Positions 1-10,639 of a DNA stretch of 64,000 nucleotides are shown one piece after another. A program made the translations under genes and the position numbers. The stretch's first letter is position 1. Each line of letters begins with the position of its first letter. The notes below the pieces were generated by a model that saw nothing but the letters and a program-made list of their open reading frames with translations, had not been told where the DNA came from and made no database searches. The stretch spans positions 1,178,001-1,242,000 of the forward strand of contig OX336337.1 of the NCBI GenBank assembly GCA_946902875.1. The letters run 5' to 3'. This DNA is from Nematopogon swammerdamellus. Taxonomy: Eukaryota; Arthropoda; Insecta; Lepidoptera; Adelidae.

Positions 1-12
1 GTCCGCCCGGTT

Positions 13-420
13 ATGACGTACGGGTGCGAAATGTGGACTCTGACGGTCGCTGTTGTCCAAAGGTTGAAAGTTGCCCAGCGAGCAATGGAGCGAGCCATGC
101 TGGGAATATCGCTACGTGATATGGTGCGTAACCAGGCAATCCGCCGACGCACCAAAGTAGTCGATATTGGACACCGGGTGGCTAAGCTCAAGTGGCAGTG
201 GGCTGGGCACGTTAGCCGAAGAGACGATGACCGTTGGAGTAACCGTGTCCTACACTGGCGGCCGTGGACAGGAAAACGGAGTGTGGGAAGACCACCCGCC
301 AGGTGGGACGACGACATCAAGTACGCCGGCGGAAATCAGTGGTTCCGTATCGCTGAAGGCCGGGAGGACTGGAGGAAAATTGGAGAGGCGTATGTCCAGC
401 AGTTGACGCTTACACGCTGA
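13..420 (+). pseudogene. RTE-clade LINE, C-terminal end of ORF2 (5' truncated)
   Basis: The 135 readable residues are the C-terminus of an RTE-clade endonuclease/reverse transcriptase. They contain the signature runs TYGCEMWTL, RRTKVVDIG, KLKWQWAGH and EAYVQQ, which also occur in the RTE copy at 19995-21396. The palm domain with its FADD motif lies outside the window or was lost to 5' truncation. The stop is followed at once by about five copies of the tetranucleotide ctga, a short tandem-repeat tail of the kind RTE elements carry instead of poly(A). It is a dead fragment with no activity of its own. Family assignment is from sequence recognition; the element name is unknown. Confidence 0.85.
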
Positions 421-440
421 CTGACTGACTGACTGACTGA
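415..440 (+). repeat. (CTGA)n 3' tail of the RTE fragment
   Basis: Short tandem ctga repeats start at the stop codon of the RTE fragment. They mark its 3' end. Confidence 0.7.
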
Positions 441-522
441 CATATGTGCAAGTTTAAATCTGACAACTACCAATAAGTCGAAATAATTATCATGAAAAAT
501 AAGTGTTTTTTTAATGTGTTGT

Positions 523-1097
523 TATGGGTGTCAAAGGGGCCAGAGCACTGTACCGTGGTACTGTACCGTGTGGGGTCGGTACTTAAAAATAATAGCCCCA
601 CTGCATCTCTCCCCGTCGCATGTCGTAAAAGTCGACTAAGGGATAAGAAAATTCGTCAGCCTCGGTAGCTCAGTGGCGCCGTTGGTTAGTCAACTGTTAT
701 TAAGCAACGCTGAGCGCGGTCAGTGATTGGATGGGTGACCGCTCGACCGTTGGAGGCTGACCGTGGTTCGGATTCCACGTTAAACTGTAGGTCCCTTCCC
801 TTCTTACCTTACTGGGTGGTAGGGTTTATCCCGGCCGGGTTGGTACCACCGCACTGAACGAAACGTCGGTCGAAACGGCTAAGTAAATAGTTCGTGTTTT
901 CCGTCCAGTTTAGTGTAGCCGACATGAAATGAAGGGAAGCACTGACATGGCACCTAGTTCACCCTGTGTTATGGGCTGACATCACGGATGTTGTAGGTGA
1001 TGTAGCCAACTGTGTCAGGTTCCATAAAAAAAAAAAAAAAGCACATGCTCCGACCAGTCAATATCACCTCTGAGAAGGTAGGTGCCATACCGGAGAC
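523..1097 (-). mobile_element. SINE-C copy, split by a SINE-B/SINE-A chimera
   Basis: Bases 523-550 and 1040-1097 are the antisense 3' part of SINE-C (compare 61726-62124). The left half includes 'gtcaaaggggccagagcac' and the right half continues 'gcacatgctccgacc'. The SINE at 551-1039 was inserted between them, with a short duplication of about 4-5 bp ((a)gcac). Confidence 0.7.
551..1039 (+). mobile_element. Chimeric SINE: SINE-B head + 5S/tRNA-like SINE-A head + shared body
   Basis: Bases 551-655 match the SINE-B head ('ccgtgtggggtcggtact', then 'actgcatctctccccg'). From 659 a complete SINE-A head begins: a pol III A-box-like 'ggtagctcagtgg', a 5S-rRNA-like segment at about 700-745, and a B-box-like 'ggttcggattcc' near 766-777. 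The common body and tail end in poly(A) at 1026-1039. Other SINE-A copies begin at 'gtcagcctcgg', and SINE-B copies join their head straight to the body. This copy is therefore a fusion of two heads, perhaps made by template switching during reverse transcription (inference). Confidence 0.75.
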
Positions 1098-1149
1098 TTC
1101 CCTTTGTGTGTCATCGTTTTGTATAGAAACTGAATTATGTATGTGAATA

Positions 1150-1620
1150 ATTTCTTTATGTGCATATAATAATTGAGAGTCAAGTCAAAGAGAGTCAAAG
1201 AGTTTTTATTTCAAATTGCCGATCTGATGTACAACAAAAATTATTAAACAATACCATCGTGTTGCAAAATATTACATAACAAGTATAAATAAAACAATCA
1301 TACAAATAGTCCGACAAATGTGCAAAGGTTTGCGCCCAACTCCCTAAACTAGCCGATACGGCTGTGCTATAGGGAGCAGTGCTTTACTGGTCATAATATA
1401 GTTGTACGCGGTTTATTGAACACTTAAGTGCTTAAACTTAAACTCTTATTACAATGTTTACTATTAGTTATATGTATGTGTGTGTGTTTGAGGGTGTGTT
1501 AGGGTGTGTGAGGGTGTGTGTGCGGGTGTGAGGGTGTATGTATGTGTGTATGTGTGTTTTATTTATATATATATATATATTTTTTTTTTAAACTCCGTTT
1601 TGCCTATTATCTAATAATGT
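1150..1620 (-). repeat. Possible LINE 3' UTR with GT-rich simple repeat
   Basis: The segment starts with repeats of 'gtcaaag', common at insect LINE ends. It then runs through AT-rich sequence into a GT/GAGGGTGT-rich stretch (1470-1560) resembling the 3' UTR of LINE-A at 6415-6540. No coding sequence is visible. The call is tentative. Confidence 0.3.
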
Positions 1621-2500
1621 CTAAGAGATGTTCTGTTGTGTATGTAAGTTGAACCTATAAGTATGTACCTATGTAATGACTGTATTTCATTGTATCAAAG
1701 ACATTAAACTCACCCTCTTAATCTCTTTGCATTGTATATTTGTAAGTATGCCTGAAAATAAATGATTATTATTTTTTCATTCTTAACTTATTTTCCTTTA
1801 ATTTTGCACTACCCATCTACCTTAATCAAAATCATAGGTATGACTTGTAGAGAATGCCTTAAGCTTAAAGTCCGTCTATTGTCAGTTATTTAATAAGTGC
1901 AGTAAAGTAGATTTACATTTAATTTCATAATGCACACAATTTATCATAAACACGCTTGTTGATAAAGATACGCGTGTCTACAAGTTGTTTTTCTTTTGTT
2001 TACTGTTCTTCTTTCAATTGTGTGCAATAATTGGTTCTGTTATATATATTCTATACTTTTCACCTGCTCTACGAGTGAATGCCACTCGTGGGTACCCTTT
2101 TGAAGTCTCTGTGGTCCAGGAAGTAAGTTAGTTGGTGAATAGGAAAGGAGCTTCGTCCGAAGCGTCGCCAGTGGGACAATGACGTTTACCGGAGAGTTCT
2201 GTTTAAAGAACTTGTACATATACACTTGTACATACATACATATACACTTGTACATAAATTTGCATTTCACACTTGAGTGGTGCAGATAACCGGGAGGTTT
2301 ATAAGAGTTCAGGGGAATTATGAATGCGGCTAAATATGTATGTATGGGTAGTGAGAACCACAGAACAACGATCTGCGGCCGTCTTCCTCCAGCCGGCGCG
2401 GCGGCGGCGGTTCGGCGCGGTATCTTGCTCTGCGGTGCAACCATTCGCTCTGAGTCGCACGAAAAATTAAACAAATATTTTTTTTTGCCGAGGCCATGTC
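1621..2500. other. No recognised gene
   Basis: AT-rich sequence with no convincing coding region. A GC-rich patch at 2380-2440 (CGG runs) is the only compositional feature; short reading frames across it match no family I recognise. Confidence 0.5.
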
Positions 2501-2504
2501 TTCA

Positions 2505-3000
2505 ATACTAATAATAAATCTGTAAGCAATTATGATATTACAAGCTGTGCCCGCGGCTCCGCCCACTCTCATATTTCACTTCACTGCTAACCTCATAAGC
2601 CATTTAGCGTGATAGTAAGTAGCCTATAGTTGATGGGAAGAATCAAGCTATCCGTAGAATTTTGTTTTATTAAAATCGGTTCAGTGGTTCTCGAGCTATA
2701 AGCGGACAGACAGACATACACTCAGACACTCAGACACTGGATTTTATTATAGGTAAGCAGACGTTGGATTTTATTATAGGTAAGGTAAGGAAGGATGTAA
2801 TTAAGCAAAGATGTCTCTAAGGGATGGTCGTCGAGTAAGTTACTTTGTTTTATGAGATACTGCGTTGTTTGTAGACTCTATGGATACTAAACCTAAATTT
2901 AAAGATTTTTTGAAATCTTTTCTGTATGTATATGTATGTTCCTCCATAACTCTTAAACCGATCATCCGAATGAATATGCTAAATAAAATTCAGTTCTGGT
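2505..3000 (+). repeat. Lepidopteran interspersed repeat (family G) fragments
   Basis: There are two adjoining pieces. Bases 2505-2760 begin 'actaataataaatctgtaa' and run to 'cggttcagtggttctcgag' and a cagacagacag stretch. Bases 2795-3010 match copies at 50720-50960 and, in reverse, 27400-27640 ('gggatggtc', 'gtaagttact', 'aaccgatcatc', 'ggttacgctaagatgt'). The opposite end of this family reads 'gcgagcgaagccgcgggca'. The class (SINE, Helitron derivative or other) cannot be settled from the window. Confidence 0.6.
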
Positions 3001-3009
3001 TACGCTAAG

Positions 3010-4000
3010 ATGTAGCTCATGTGGTAAGAATGGCGGGACGTACGCAAATATTTTGTCAATTAACTCCGCTAATACAGTTTCCCTTGACGAGCCGAACTTA
3101 ACCGCAAACATTAATTATGATCTACGGGAAGTGTTCTTTGTTCAGTTGCCAACTCGAAATTAGTTAATTAGCTCTCGTACAAACCGTTAAAGGTAACGCA
3201 GGAACGCAGCTCGGCCTTCTTTCTTACTTACTTACTTACTTGCTTTCTTCTTTTTAAATACGAATCTCACGCGAGCGAAGCCGCGGGCAAAAGCTATTTG
3301 AAAATAAATTTATAACAATATATACATCGTAAAGATGAGAATAGACGACCGATAGCCAGAGTGCGTGCACTCGGCAGATGGCGAACTCGCGACAGCAATG
3401 AACAGCTACCGCGCGCGCCAGATGCTCGCGAGAATGGCGGGACGTACGCAAATGTTTTGTCAATTAACTCCGCTAATAGTTTCCCTTGACGAGCCGAATT
3501 TAACCGCAAACATTAATTATGATCTGCGGGAAGTGTTCTTTGTTCAGTTGCAATCTGGAAGTTAGTTAATTAGCTCTCATACAAACCGAATTGTTCAGCG
3601 CGCCGAAATAAAGGTAACGCAGGAAAGCAACTCGGCCTTCTTTCTTCTTAAATACTTGCTTTCTTCTTTTTAAATACGAATCTCACGCGAGCGAAGCCGC
3701 GGGCAACATCTAATATCCATCGTAAAGGAGATGAGAATAGACTATAGATAGAGTGCGTGCACTCGGCAGATGGCGAACTCGCGACAGCACTGAGCAGCTA
3801 CCGCGCGCGCCAGATGCTCGCGAGAATGGCGGGACGTACGCAAATGTTTTGTCAATTAACTCCGCTAATACAGTTTCCCTTGACGAGCCGAACTTAACCG
3901 CAAACATTAATTATGATCTGCGGGAAGTGTTCTTTGTTCAGTTGCCAACTCGAAATTAGTTTTGGGAATGGATCAGCTCGCGCGCTCGGCTCGTCGTCGT
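3010..4000. repeat. Tandem trio of a roughly 390-bp family-G unit
   Basis: Three successive copies share 'atggcgggacgtacgcaaat' near 3028, 3434 and 3826. The last two copies also share 'gtgcgtgcactcggcaga' at 3361 and 3751, so the period is about 390-406 bp. Copies one and two end in a 'ttctttttaaatacgaat'/'gcgaagccgcgggca' tail. The short reading frames inside are artefacts of the repeat. Confidence 0.75.
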
Positions 4001-4194
4001 CTCGTCCCACGGAGGTGAGAGTAGTAGAGGAGTTGCTCTAACTTTGGCACGTCTCTTCGTCACCACGGAGTATAGAGTAGGCTAGGATCGACCGCGATGT
4101 TGGACTTGTACTGAAACCGTGACGACCCCTTTACTTACGACATTTTTATAGTCCGATCCAAGTAGGCTACTTGTATCGCATTGAATATATTATA

Positions 4195-4390
4195 TAACTA
4201 GCTTTTGCCCGCGGCTTCACTCGTGTGAAATTCGTATTTAAAAAGACGCCCGCTACCGCACCTTTATTTCGACGCAGGGAACAATTCGGTTTGTATGAGA
4301 GCCACATCTTAGCGTAACCGGAACTGAATTTTACAGCCTATCCTGTACGGAACGGACGGAAAGCGCGATTTAATTACATAGCCGTTTCAA
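4195..4390 (-). repeat. Family-G repeat end, antisense
   Basis: It starts with 'cttttgcccgcggcttcac', then 'gaacaattcggtttgtatga' and 'cttagcgtaaccggaactga'. This is the reverse complement of the end of the 2795-3300 copy. Confidence 0.65.
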
Positions 4391-4615
4391 CCGACCCTTC
4401 ATTCAGTGCGGTGCGGTGGTAGTAACCCGGGCGGGTTAAACCTATTAAGGTAAGAAGGAAAGATTGATGGATTGCGGAACCGTGCCTCCACCAGCTGCTC
4501 CCAGTAGTGGCGACACGTTTTAATACAAATCAGAGCTAGCAACATCTCCTCTTTACCTATGTTCTCCGTGGTCCCCGCCACCTCCTCCGCCGGCGCTGCA
4601 TCGCTAGCTGCCCCA

Positions 4616-5221
4616 ATCATATTCTCAAACTCTACTACGCGTTTTCGTGAAAGCCTTTTCTATGATTTTTTATTTTATTTCGCGATTGTCTTCTTGAGAC
4701 ATTTTGGCCAGTGCCACGTTTATTGAGGATTCGTGGTCAGCTGCGGTCATATTAGAAATCGTGACCGTGAAAACCACATATTATTATCTTTATTAACAAA
4801 TTTTCTTTTTATAACAATTTTACATTTTTTTATAAACTATAAATTAAAATCTAAAATTGGTATAAAAACAAATGGACTTTCCATCACCGGCGGCGAACCC
4901 AAGCTACCGATTGTCGGGCCCTAGGGAGAGAAACCTCTTTATTATACATTTGTATAATAATTTATATGAATTTTACACATAAAAAGTAATAAAAATAAAA
5001 ACGGTAATACTGCGCCGGCGGCGGCGGCGGGAGACAGGCCTCCAATCGCCGCGGCGGGTGCGGGCCGTGGCTACAGAGCTCTCCGAGAACCGCGGGACTA
5101 GCTTATTATTATTATTACATGGCACTAGCCAAAATATTTCAAAAAGACAATCGCGAAATAAAATAAAAAAATAATAGAAAAGGTTTTCGCGAATTCGCGT
5201 AGTAGAATTTGAGAATATGCG
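4616..5221. repeat. Foldback element with about 105-bp inverted arms
   Basis: The left arm (4616-4719) and right arm (5117-5221) are inverted copies with a few mismatches; both include 'ttattttatttcgcgattgtc' or its complement. The roughly 400-bp centre holds repeat R (4785-4960) and a CGG-rich patch. Such symmetric elements without a transposase gene fit a non-autonomous DNA transposon (inference). Confidence 0.6.
4785..4990 (+). repeat. Repeat R, copy 1
   Basis: Shares 'ttaaaatctaaaattggta', the GC block around 'caccggcggcgaacccaag' and 'gctaccgattgtcgggccc' with copies at 12490-12696 and 13319-13470. Function unknown. Confidence 0.6.
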
Positions 5222-5284
5222 CCATACGCCCGCCCGGGCGGGCAAGCGCGCCGGAATCTCAGCGATGGCAACATAGTCTGACAA

Positions 5285-5700
5285 CATCGTCGGGCAACTA
5301 GGCGAGATGAAATCCAGATTGTTCTCTTATTGTCTCTTGTGAAAAGTGACCCTGATGTTTTAAATACGTAGAAATCAACGGAAACGCTCTGTCGTGTCAG
5401 AATAATTCCTATGTACCTATAGGTACGAGTACCTAATTTACCCGCTCTTCATATGAGTAAGTATCTGTATATTTATATTATGTTGAAATGTACAACATTT
5501 ATTTAAATGAATTTAAATTATTAAAATTTATTAAATTTGCATTCTAATTGTGATGAATAAATAATTATTTCTTCGTTTACTAAAACGGTCGCTGCGACCG
5601 GTCTGAGAAATAAGTTAATTTTGACAATTTTAACGTGATTGATTAGGTAGCTTGAGAAACCTCCAGCGCGGTGGTTCAAATAAAATATCGTTTTTGCATA
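5285..5700. other. No recognised gene
   Basis: AT-rich, unassigned sequence between the foldback element and a decayed SINE. Confidence 0.5.
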
Positions 5701-5707
5701 TCAAGTT

Positions 5708-5970
5708 GATTCCACTTAAAACTGTGTAGGTCCCTTCCTTCGTACATTACTGGGTGGTAGGGCTTAAGTCCCGTCCGTCTTGGTATCACTGCACTCAATG
5801 AAAATTCGGTCGACACAGCTAAGTACATAGTTCGTGTTTTCCGTCCAGTTCAGTGTAGCCGGCACGATAGAAGGGAAGCACTGAAATGGCGCGTAGTTGA
5901 CCAAGGTTTTATGGACTGACATCACAGATTTGGTAGGTTGGTGATGTAGCCAACAGTGTTAAGTTTTCTT
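5708..5970 (+). mobile_element. SINE-A body and tail, decayed
   Basis: Sense copy of the shared SINE body: 'taggtcccttcc', 'ttccgtccagttcagtgtag', 'gaagggaagcactga' and 'ggtgatgtagccaac'. Several substitutions, and the poly(A) is lost. Confidence 0.75.
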
Positions 5971-6255
5971 ACTCAGCCACATATGCAGGGTTGCATACAG
6001 AAAAGACAAGGAAAGGAGAAGTTTGTTTAAATTTATCTTAAATACATTCATAGACGTACAGGAGCGTAAATGCACGGGCAGATTATTCCAGAGGCGAGCT
6101 GTTTGTACTGTGAAGTCTCAGTACAAACAGAACACAGAAGTCTCATCGGGTTTCGGATTTACATTCAAATTTATAAAATGTTAACGGTAATTCATAGTAA
6201 AATACACTAAAAATTTAGCTCATGTCCTCTGTTTCGGTGTAAACGGCGACGTCTA

Positions 6256-6594
6256 TTTTTTATTTATTTATTTATTTATATTAGAAAACATACAGCCATT
6301 CACAATATTGATACACTTATTATTTTTTTTTTATGCCTAAAGTATGGCCAATTACATGTTTCCCTGATTGGTTTTTTTATTTATGTTTGCGTAGGGCATA
6401 AACTTAGGTGTCTAAAGGTGTGTGAGGTGTGATGTTTTGTGGTGTGTTGTTGTGTGGTGCGTAGTGTGTATGTGAGGGTGTGTGAGGGTGTGTGAGAGGG
6501 TGAGAGGGTGTGTGTGTGTGTGTGTGTGTGTGTTTGTGTCTCTATGTATTTAATTTTTTTAATATTTAAAATGTATAATATGGTGTTAAGTATA
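6256..6594 (-). repeat. LINE-A 3' UTR: CA-rich simple repeats and (AAAT)n tail
   Basis: On the plus strand this reads (ttta)n at 6256-6283, then GTGAGGGTGT-type repeats and (GT)n at 6415-6535, then (TTTTTA)n adjoining the ORF2 stop. Because the A-rich hexamer overlaps the stop, the predicted C-terminus ends in alternating K and N residues. Confidence 0.8.
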
Positions 6595-8372
6595 TTAATG
6601 TTTATTTTTATTTTTATTTTTATTTTTATGCAACTCCTCATTCATACTAGCCAGTGATTGGTTAAGTGTGTTGACTATTTCCCTTTGAAAAGTTCGTCTG
6701 CTGAGGTGGAAGATATCAATATGGGGGAACATATTATTGTATGTGCGGGTAAGACGAGGCACGAGTGCATTACGCGCGTAGTTGGTGGTGTGTGCTGGTT
6801 CATGGAAGAGTGTTGTGTGTCGTGTTCGCCGCAATGGCGTGTTCAGCATCACCTCCCCCAACAGTTCGCCGCAGTCGAGTCGTCCGCACATCACGTCGCG
6901 CAGCAGCATCATATCTAGTAATACCCGTCTGTTCTCTAGACTCAACATATTGTGTTCAAAACAGCCTAATTCGTAAGAATGATATGTTCTTTTAGTGGCG
7001 TAAGTTAAATATTTTATAAAGCTCCTTTGCGCCTTTTCGATGTCGTTAATATGAACTTGATAAAGAGGTGTCCAGATGGAGCTGGCGTATTCAAGATTGC
7101 TTCTAACATATGCATAATAAATAGCTTTTAGACACGTAACGTTTCTAAACCCCTTAGTCGCACGTCTTATGAAACCCATGCTCTTGTATGCCTTACTCGT
7201 GATGTGATTTATATGTTCTACCATAGTTAGTTTTTGGTCAAGAAGTACTCCCAAATCTCTAACCATAGAGACCTTTGCTATCGGAGTATTATTAAAGTGA
7301 TACGTGAATTGAATAGGTCGTGTGCTACGTGTAAATTTAATATTTTGACATTTTAATGCGTTGACTGTTATTCGATTGTTCGTATAATACTCCGATAGCC
7401 GGTTGAGGTCGCTCTGGACGTCTAAACAGTCCTCTATGGTGCGCACCTTCATGACAACCTTCTTATCGTCAGCATATAGTAAATGTTTAGCATATTTAAA
7501 ACATGTAAAGATGTCATAAAGGTACGCCACATAGAAGAGCGGCCCCAAAAGAGATCCCTGAGGCACACCCGAAGGAATTTTAATGAAGTTGGATTTATAA
7601 CCTCCTATGACCACAGCTTGCGAGCGGCATGATAGATACGATTCCATCCAGCGAAGTAGGTCACCGTGAATACCCAATCTTTGGAGTTTTGCTAATAATA
7701 TAATATGGTCAACGCGATCAAACGCCTTTTCAAAGTCTGTGTATATTGCGTCCACCTGTCCACCTCTCTCCATATTTTTAAAGACATAATTGGTGAAACT
7801 CGCAAGGTTTGTAGTAGTTGACCTTTTCTTTAAGAAGCCATGTTGGGTTTCAGTTACACCAAGAGAAATTATTGAGTAGACATTTTCATGTGCGATTTTT
7901 TCTAAAATTTTGCTAAAGACGTTAAGAATGGAAATAGGTCTGTAATTTTCAATTGCACTTCTCGAACCTTTTTTGTGTACGGGCACTATATGTGCTTCTT
8001 TCCATAATTTTGGAAAGATGCCCTCATTGAAAGATCTGCTAAAGATGTAACAGAGCGGATAGGCAAGGACTTGAGCACATTTCTTTATATATATAGGCGG
8101 TATTTGATCACTACCAGCACCCTTTGTGACATCGAGATTACGTAGTAGCTTCAGAACTGTTTCCACAGACACCTTAATATTACTAATGGAACCAGAATCG
8201 TTACTAGGAGATGGAAGATTATTCAGATATAATTTATATGAGATTATGTCGGTAGGTTCACGGAAGTTGTCTTTAAAGAAAGTGCTAAACCCACCACATA
8301 CTTCGGAGTGATCGGAATATGTATTTGATCGGTAGGTAAACATCTTGGGATAGTTGGAACCACCTCTTTTTG
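6595..8372 (-). pseudogene. LINE-A ORF2, reverse transcriptase half
   Basis: This segment carries the whole reverse transcriptase domain of LINE-A. Recognisable blocks are NYRPIS, DFEKAFDRVDH (catalytic Asp), GVPQGSLLGPL and the catalytic LLYADD. The C-terminal region contains RRATKGFRNV, then the usual thumb-like region (EYASSIWTP). There is no RNase H domain, as expected for Jockey/CR1-group elements. It is in frame with the upstream half (9659-8471) once the SINE at 8374-8470 and one copy of its short target duplication are disregarded; the two halves sum to 2,967 nt including the stop (988 residues). Apart from that insertion I see no stop or frameshift. Confidence 0.9.
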
Positions 8373-8373
8373 A

Positions 8374-8470
8374 TTTTTTTTTTTTTTTTTTTTTTTATGG
8401 AACCTGACACGGTTGGCTACATCACCTACAACATCCGTGATGTCAGCCCATAACACAGGGTGAACTAGGT
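8374..8470 (-). mobile_element. 5'-truncated SINE-A/B tail nested in LINE-A ORF2
   Basis: A T-run (8374-8396) followed by 'ctgacacggttggctacatc' is the antisense poly(A) and 3' end of the shared SINE body. LINE-A codons resume on both sides in the same phase, and the flanks share AAAAT as a possible short target duplication. The SINE adds in-frame codons followed by a lysine run, so reading continues for a while before leaving the RT frame. Confidence 0.85.
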
Positions 8471-9659
8471 ATTTTATGTACGTCCACAGGTGTTTGGGGT
8501 TTGTCTTAATAGTTTGTTCCGCGAGCGACCTATGACATTCCTCACACTGCCTCTGAAGACGGTGTTGCCGGGCTCTTAAAAGATTAAATTCATCGCGATC
8601 CGACTGGTTTCCAAAACGTTTCCACCTAGCGTGCGCGCGGGATTTTTTCTTAATCAATTTAATAAGAGCCCGGTTGAACCAGGTAGGGTACTCATAGGTA
8701 GCGGGACGTTTGAGGGGTACAAAGGAGCGGATGCTTTCGTGTAGGTAGTGATAGAAAACGTCAACCATCTCGTCAACGGTACCGCTGCTTAGGTGAGTTT
8801 GCCAGTCTATTTGTGAAAGGTATTCTTTTATTTCTTCGTAATTCGCCTTGTGGAATTTGTACCTTGGCTCGATCGATTCTTTCAGCGGCTCCTCAATTAT
8901 TTCGTGGGCCGTAAATAATAGCGCTGGGTGGTACGAGTCTTCCTTTACTATCGAGATATCTGATCTACCTACTTCGATTGAAAAATTCGCAAATACTAGG
9001 TCCAGTGTTCTACCGTGTTGATTTAAGATTTCATTATATTGATCTATGCCGTAGAAGTGCAAGCCGTTTGAAAGATCGTGACCGGCGCGTTGTATGTCTA
9101 ACGGGACGCTCCTATTGTGCATTGGAGCAACCTCATTCGCATTGATTGTAGGTAAGTTGAAATCGCCCGCTATGATGCAATTAAAATTTTTATTATTTTC
9201 AGTATATAGTCGGCGCACAGAGGTGAGAAACGCATCTACGTGTTGAGGCAGAGGGCAGTCGCGACGATGCGGTGGTATGTATATAGCTCCTATGTACAGG
9301 TCTGCAGAGCCAGTGGCGGCGGTGCCTCGTCCGCGGCGCGGGGCCGGCACGCGCACCCACAGCATTTCAGCAGGTGGCTGCACGAGCCGCTCGCACGCCA
9401 TTGCACCGAGCTTGCGCCGTACACATACCATCACGCCACCGCCAGTCGACTTATTCGTTGCGTTTAAGTCACGATCACATCGAAAGACATCATATAATTT
9501 ATTGTTGCACAATTCAGCATCAAAAATTCCGTCGTACAACCATGTTTCAGTTACTATAATAATGTCGTATTCATTAGTCATGGTGCCATGGTAAAATTCT
9601 TTACATTTAGTTCTTAAACCACGCGTATTTTGATAATAAATCTGTAGTGCAGTCTTCAC
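8471..9659 (-). pseudogene. LINE-A ORF2, endonuclease half
   Basis: This half encodes an APE-like endonuclease that nicks target DNA for reverse transcription. Visible active-site blocks are YYQNTRGL (Asn), TETWL (Glu), GAIYIPP, AGDFNLP (Asp/Asn), RTLDLVF and a terminal SYHPAL in place of the usual SDH. ATG at 9659 begins MKTALQIYYQN, the normal start for such ORF2 proteins. The frame runs into the nested SINE after the TYIK codons. The tyrosine replacing Asp in the SDH motif may reduce endonuclease activity (inference). Confidence 0.88.
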
Positions 9660-10215
9660 GGCGAGTGAGAGAGTGATCGAGAGGATAAGGCAGTTTTTAT
9701 GTATTTAATTCGTGCAGGTAGGAATTGCAATGGTTCTAGGCTGGTACCACCGATACCGGGATCGGTACTCCACCTATGGAACTCGGGCACACTCATCCAA
9801 AGAATGTGAGTGTTCTGTCTGAGCGTGCAATCGAGTTCCATGGATGGTGCACTCATTGTAGTTGCAGCTGGCTCGTAGCCGGTATGGCCGAGCCGGTAAT
9901 GTACAGCTTTCATGTTTTTAATTGTAATCATTCGTTTTATTGGGGTTGTATGAATGAGGCGTTTACGATTCATTTTAGAATATATTGAATAAAATATTTT
10001 AGATTTAAATGTGGGTGTGTAATATTTGCGTAGTAAGAAGTGTGTGTTGATAAGTATTGGGACATTTTTATTTTGTTTAGTTTTATGTGTGTGAATGTGT
10101 GGTGTTTGATTGTGTAATACAATGTGTAAGTAAAAAAAATAACAGTAATTTTGATAATTCAACAAGCAGATTAGTACAGAAACTATTGCATACATATACA
10201 GATCAAACAAATTGG
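9656..10215 (-). other. LINE-A spacer between ORF1 and ORF2
   Basis: An open frame (10264-9656) crosses this interval in a phase different from ORF1, but the peptide is lysine-, isoleucine- and tyrosine-rich with no recognisable domain. Its last codons overlap the ORF2 start. I regard it as spacer rather than a gene. Confidence 0.45.
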
Positions 10216-10407
10216 TTAGATAATGCGTTTTAGGTCTGATTCGGAGATGATCCTTATAGGCCATGAAGTATCGTTTTTTTTTACAAGTATTTGACAGTTT
10301 TTTATCCAGACATGTTGATATTGTTTTTCAGCCGCTCTCATTTTGGATCTTCTCAGTAGAGCCTTGTTCGTGCCGGTGAGGTGTTCATTCACGAAGATAC
10401 GACGAGC
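10216..10407 (-). pseudogene. LINE-A ORF1 C-terminus, FP-type C-terminal domain
   Basis: A 63-codon open stretch with no start codon, ending at a TAA at 10218-10216. It reads IFVNEHLTGTNKALLRR, then YQHVWIKNCQILVKKND, then a DLKRII end. This pattern (VNEHLT, a basic helix, HVWIKNGxILVRKND) is the C-terminal domain shared by FP-type proteins of baculoviruses and ORF1 proteins of many insect LINEs. Its likely role is RNA/protein packaging of the LINE transcript. An in-frame TAA at 10410-10408 ends the readable part upstream, so ORF1 is truncated or decayed. Confidence 0.7.
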
Positions 10408-10639
10408 TTATGCCGAACGTCGGCACAATGGGCCCCTCATCGAGGCCGGGCGGGGGCCCTGGAATCGTGTCGCACCCTGGCGCACTTATTGGTTGCATAA
10501 AAAAAGTCACAAACGAATGTTCGAGTTCTGGCTTGCATGTGAACTGTATATGCGGAAGTAGAGAGGTGTGGGGCAAGGGCGCGAGGGGCAAGAGTGAGGA
10601 GGGGTGCGGGGGTTCACACGTCTAATCGGATGACACGGA

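Larger units (their letters stand above)
6256..10430 (-). mobile_element. LINE-A, Jockey/CR1-group non-LTR retrotransposon
   Basis: Reading on the minus strand, the element has an ORF1 remnant (10407-10216), a spacer, ORF2 (9659-6595, split by a SINE) and a 3' UTR rich in CA repeats. It ends in an (AAAT)n tail at 6283-6256. The layout (nucleic-acid-binding ORF1, then an APE-type endonuclease plus reverse transcriptase without RNase H) is that of Jockey/CR1-group elements. The 5' part of ORF1 is missing or decayed, so this copy is not autonomous. A small piece of the same 3' end occurs at 35438-35475. Confidence 0.85.

Noticed and set aside
700..780. 5S rRNA gene
   Set aside because: Only the internal control region is similar; the 5' and 3' parts of 5S rRNA are missing and the segment recurs as a SINE head.
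1039..1100. Possible tRNA remnant beside poly(A)
   Set aside because: The bases are the antisense SINE-C body; no cloverleaf can be drawn.
6381..6641. Frame rich in histidine and threonine
   Set aside because: Translation of the CA-rich microsatellite in the LINE-A 3' UTR.
9656..10264. 202-residue frame upstream of LINE-A ORF2 as ORF1
   Set aside because: The real ORF1 remnant is in another frame (10407-10216) with a recognisable domain; this frame is AT-rich spacer.
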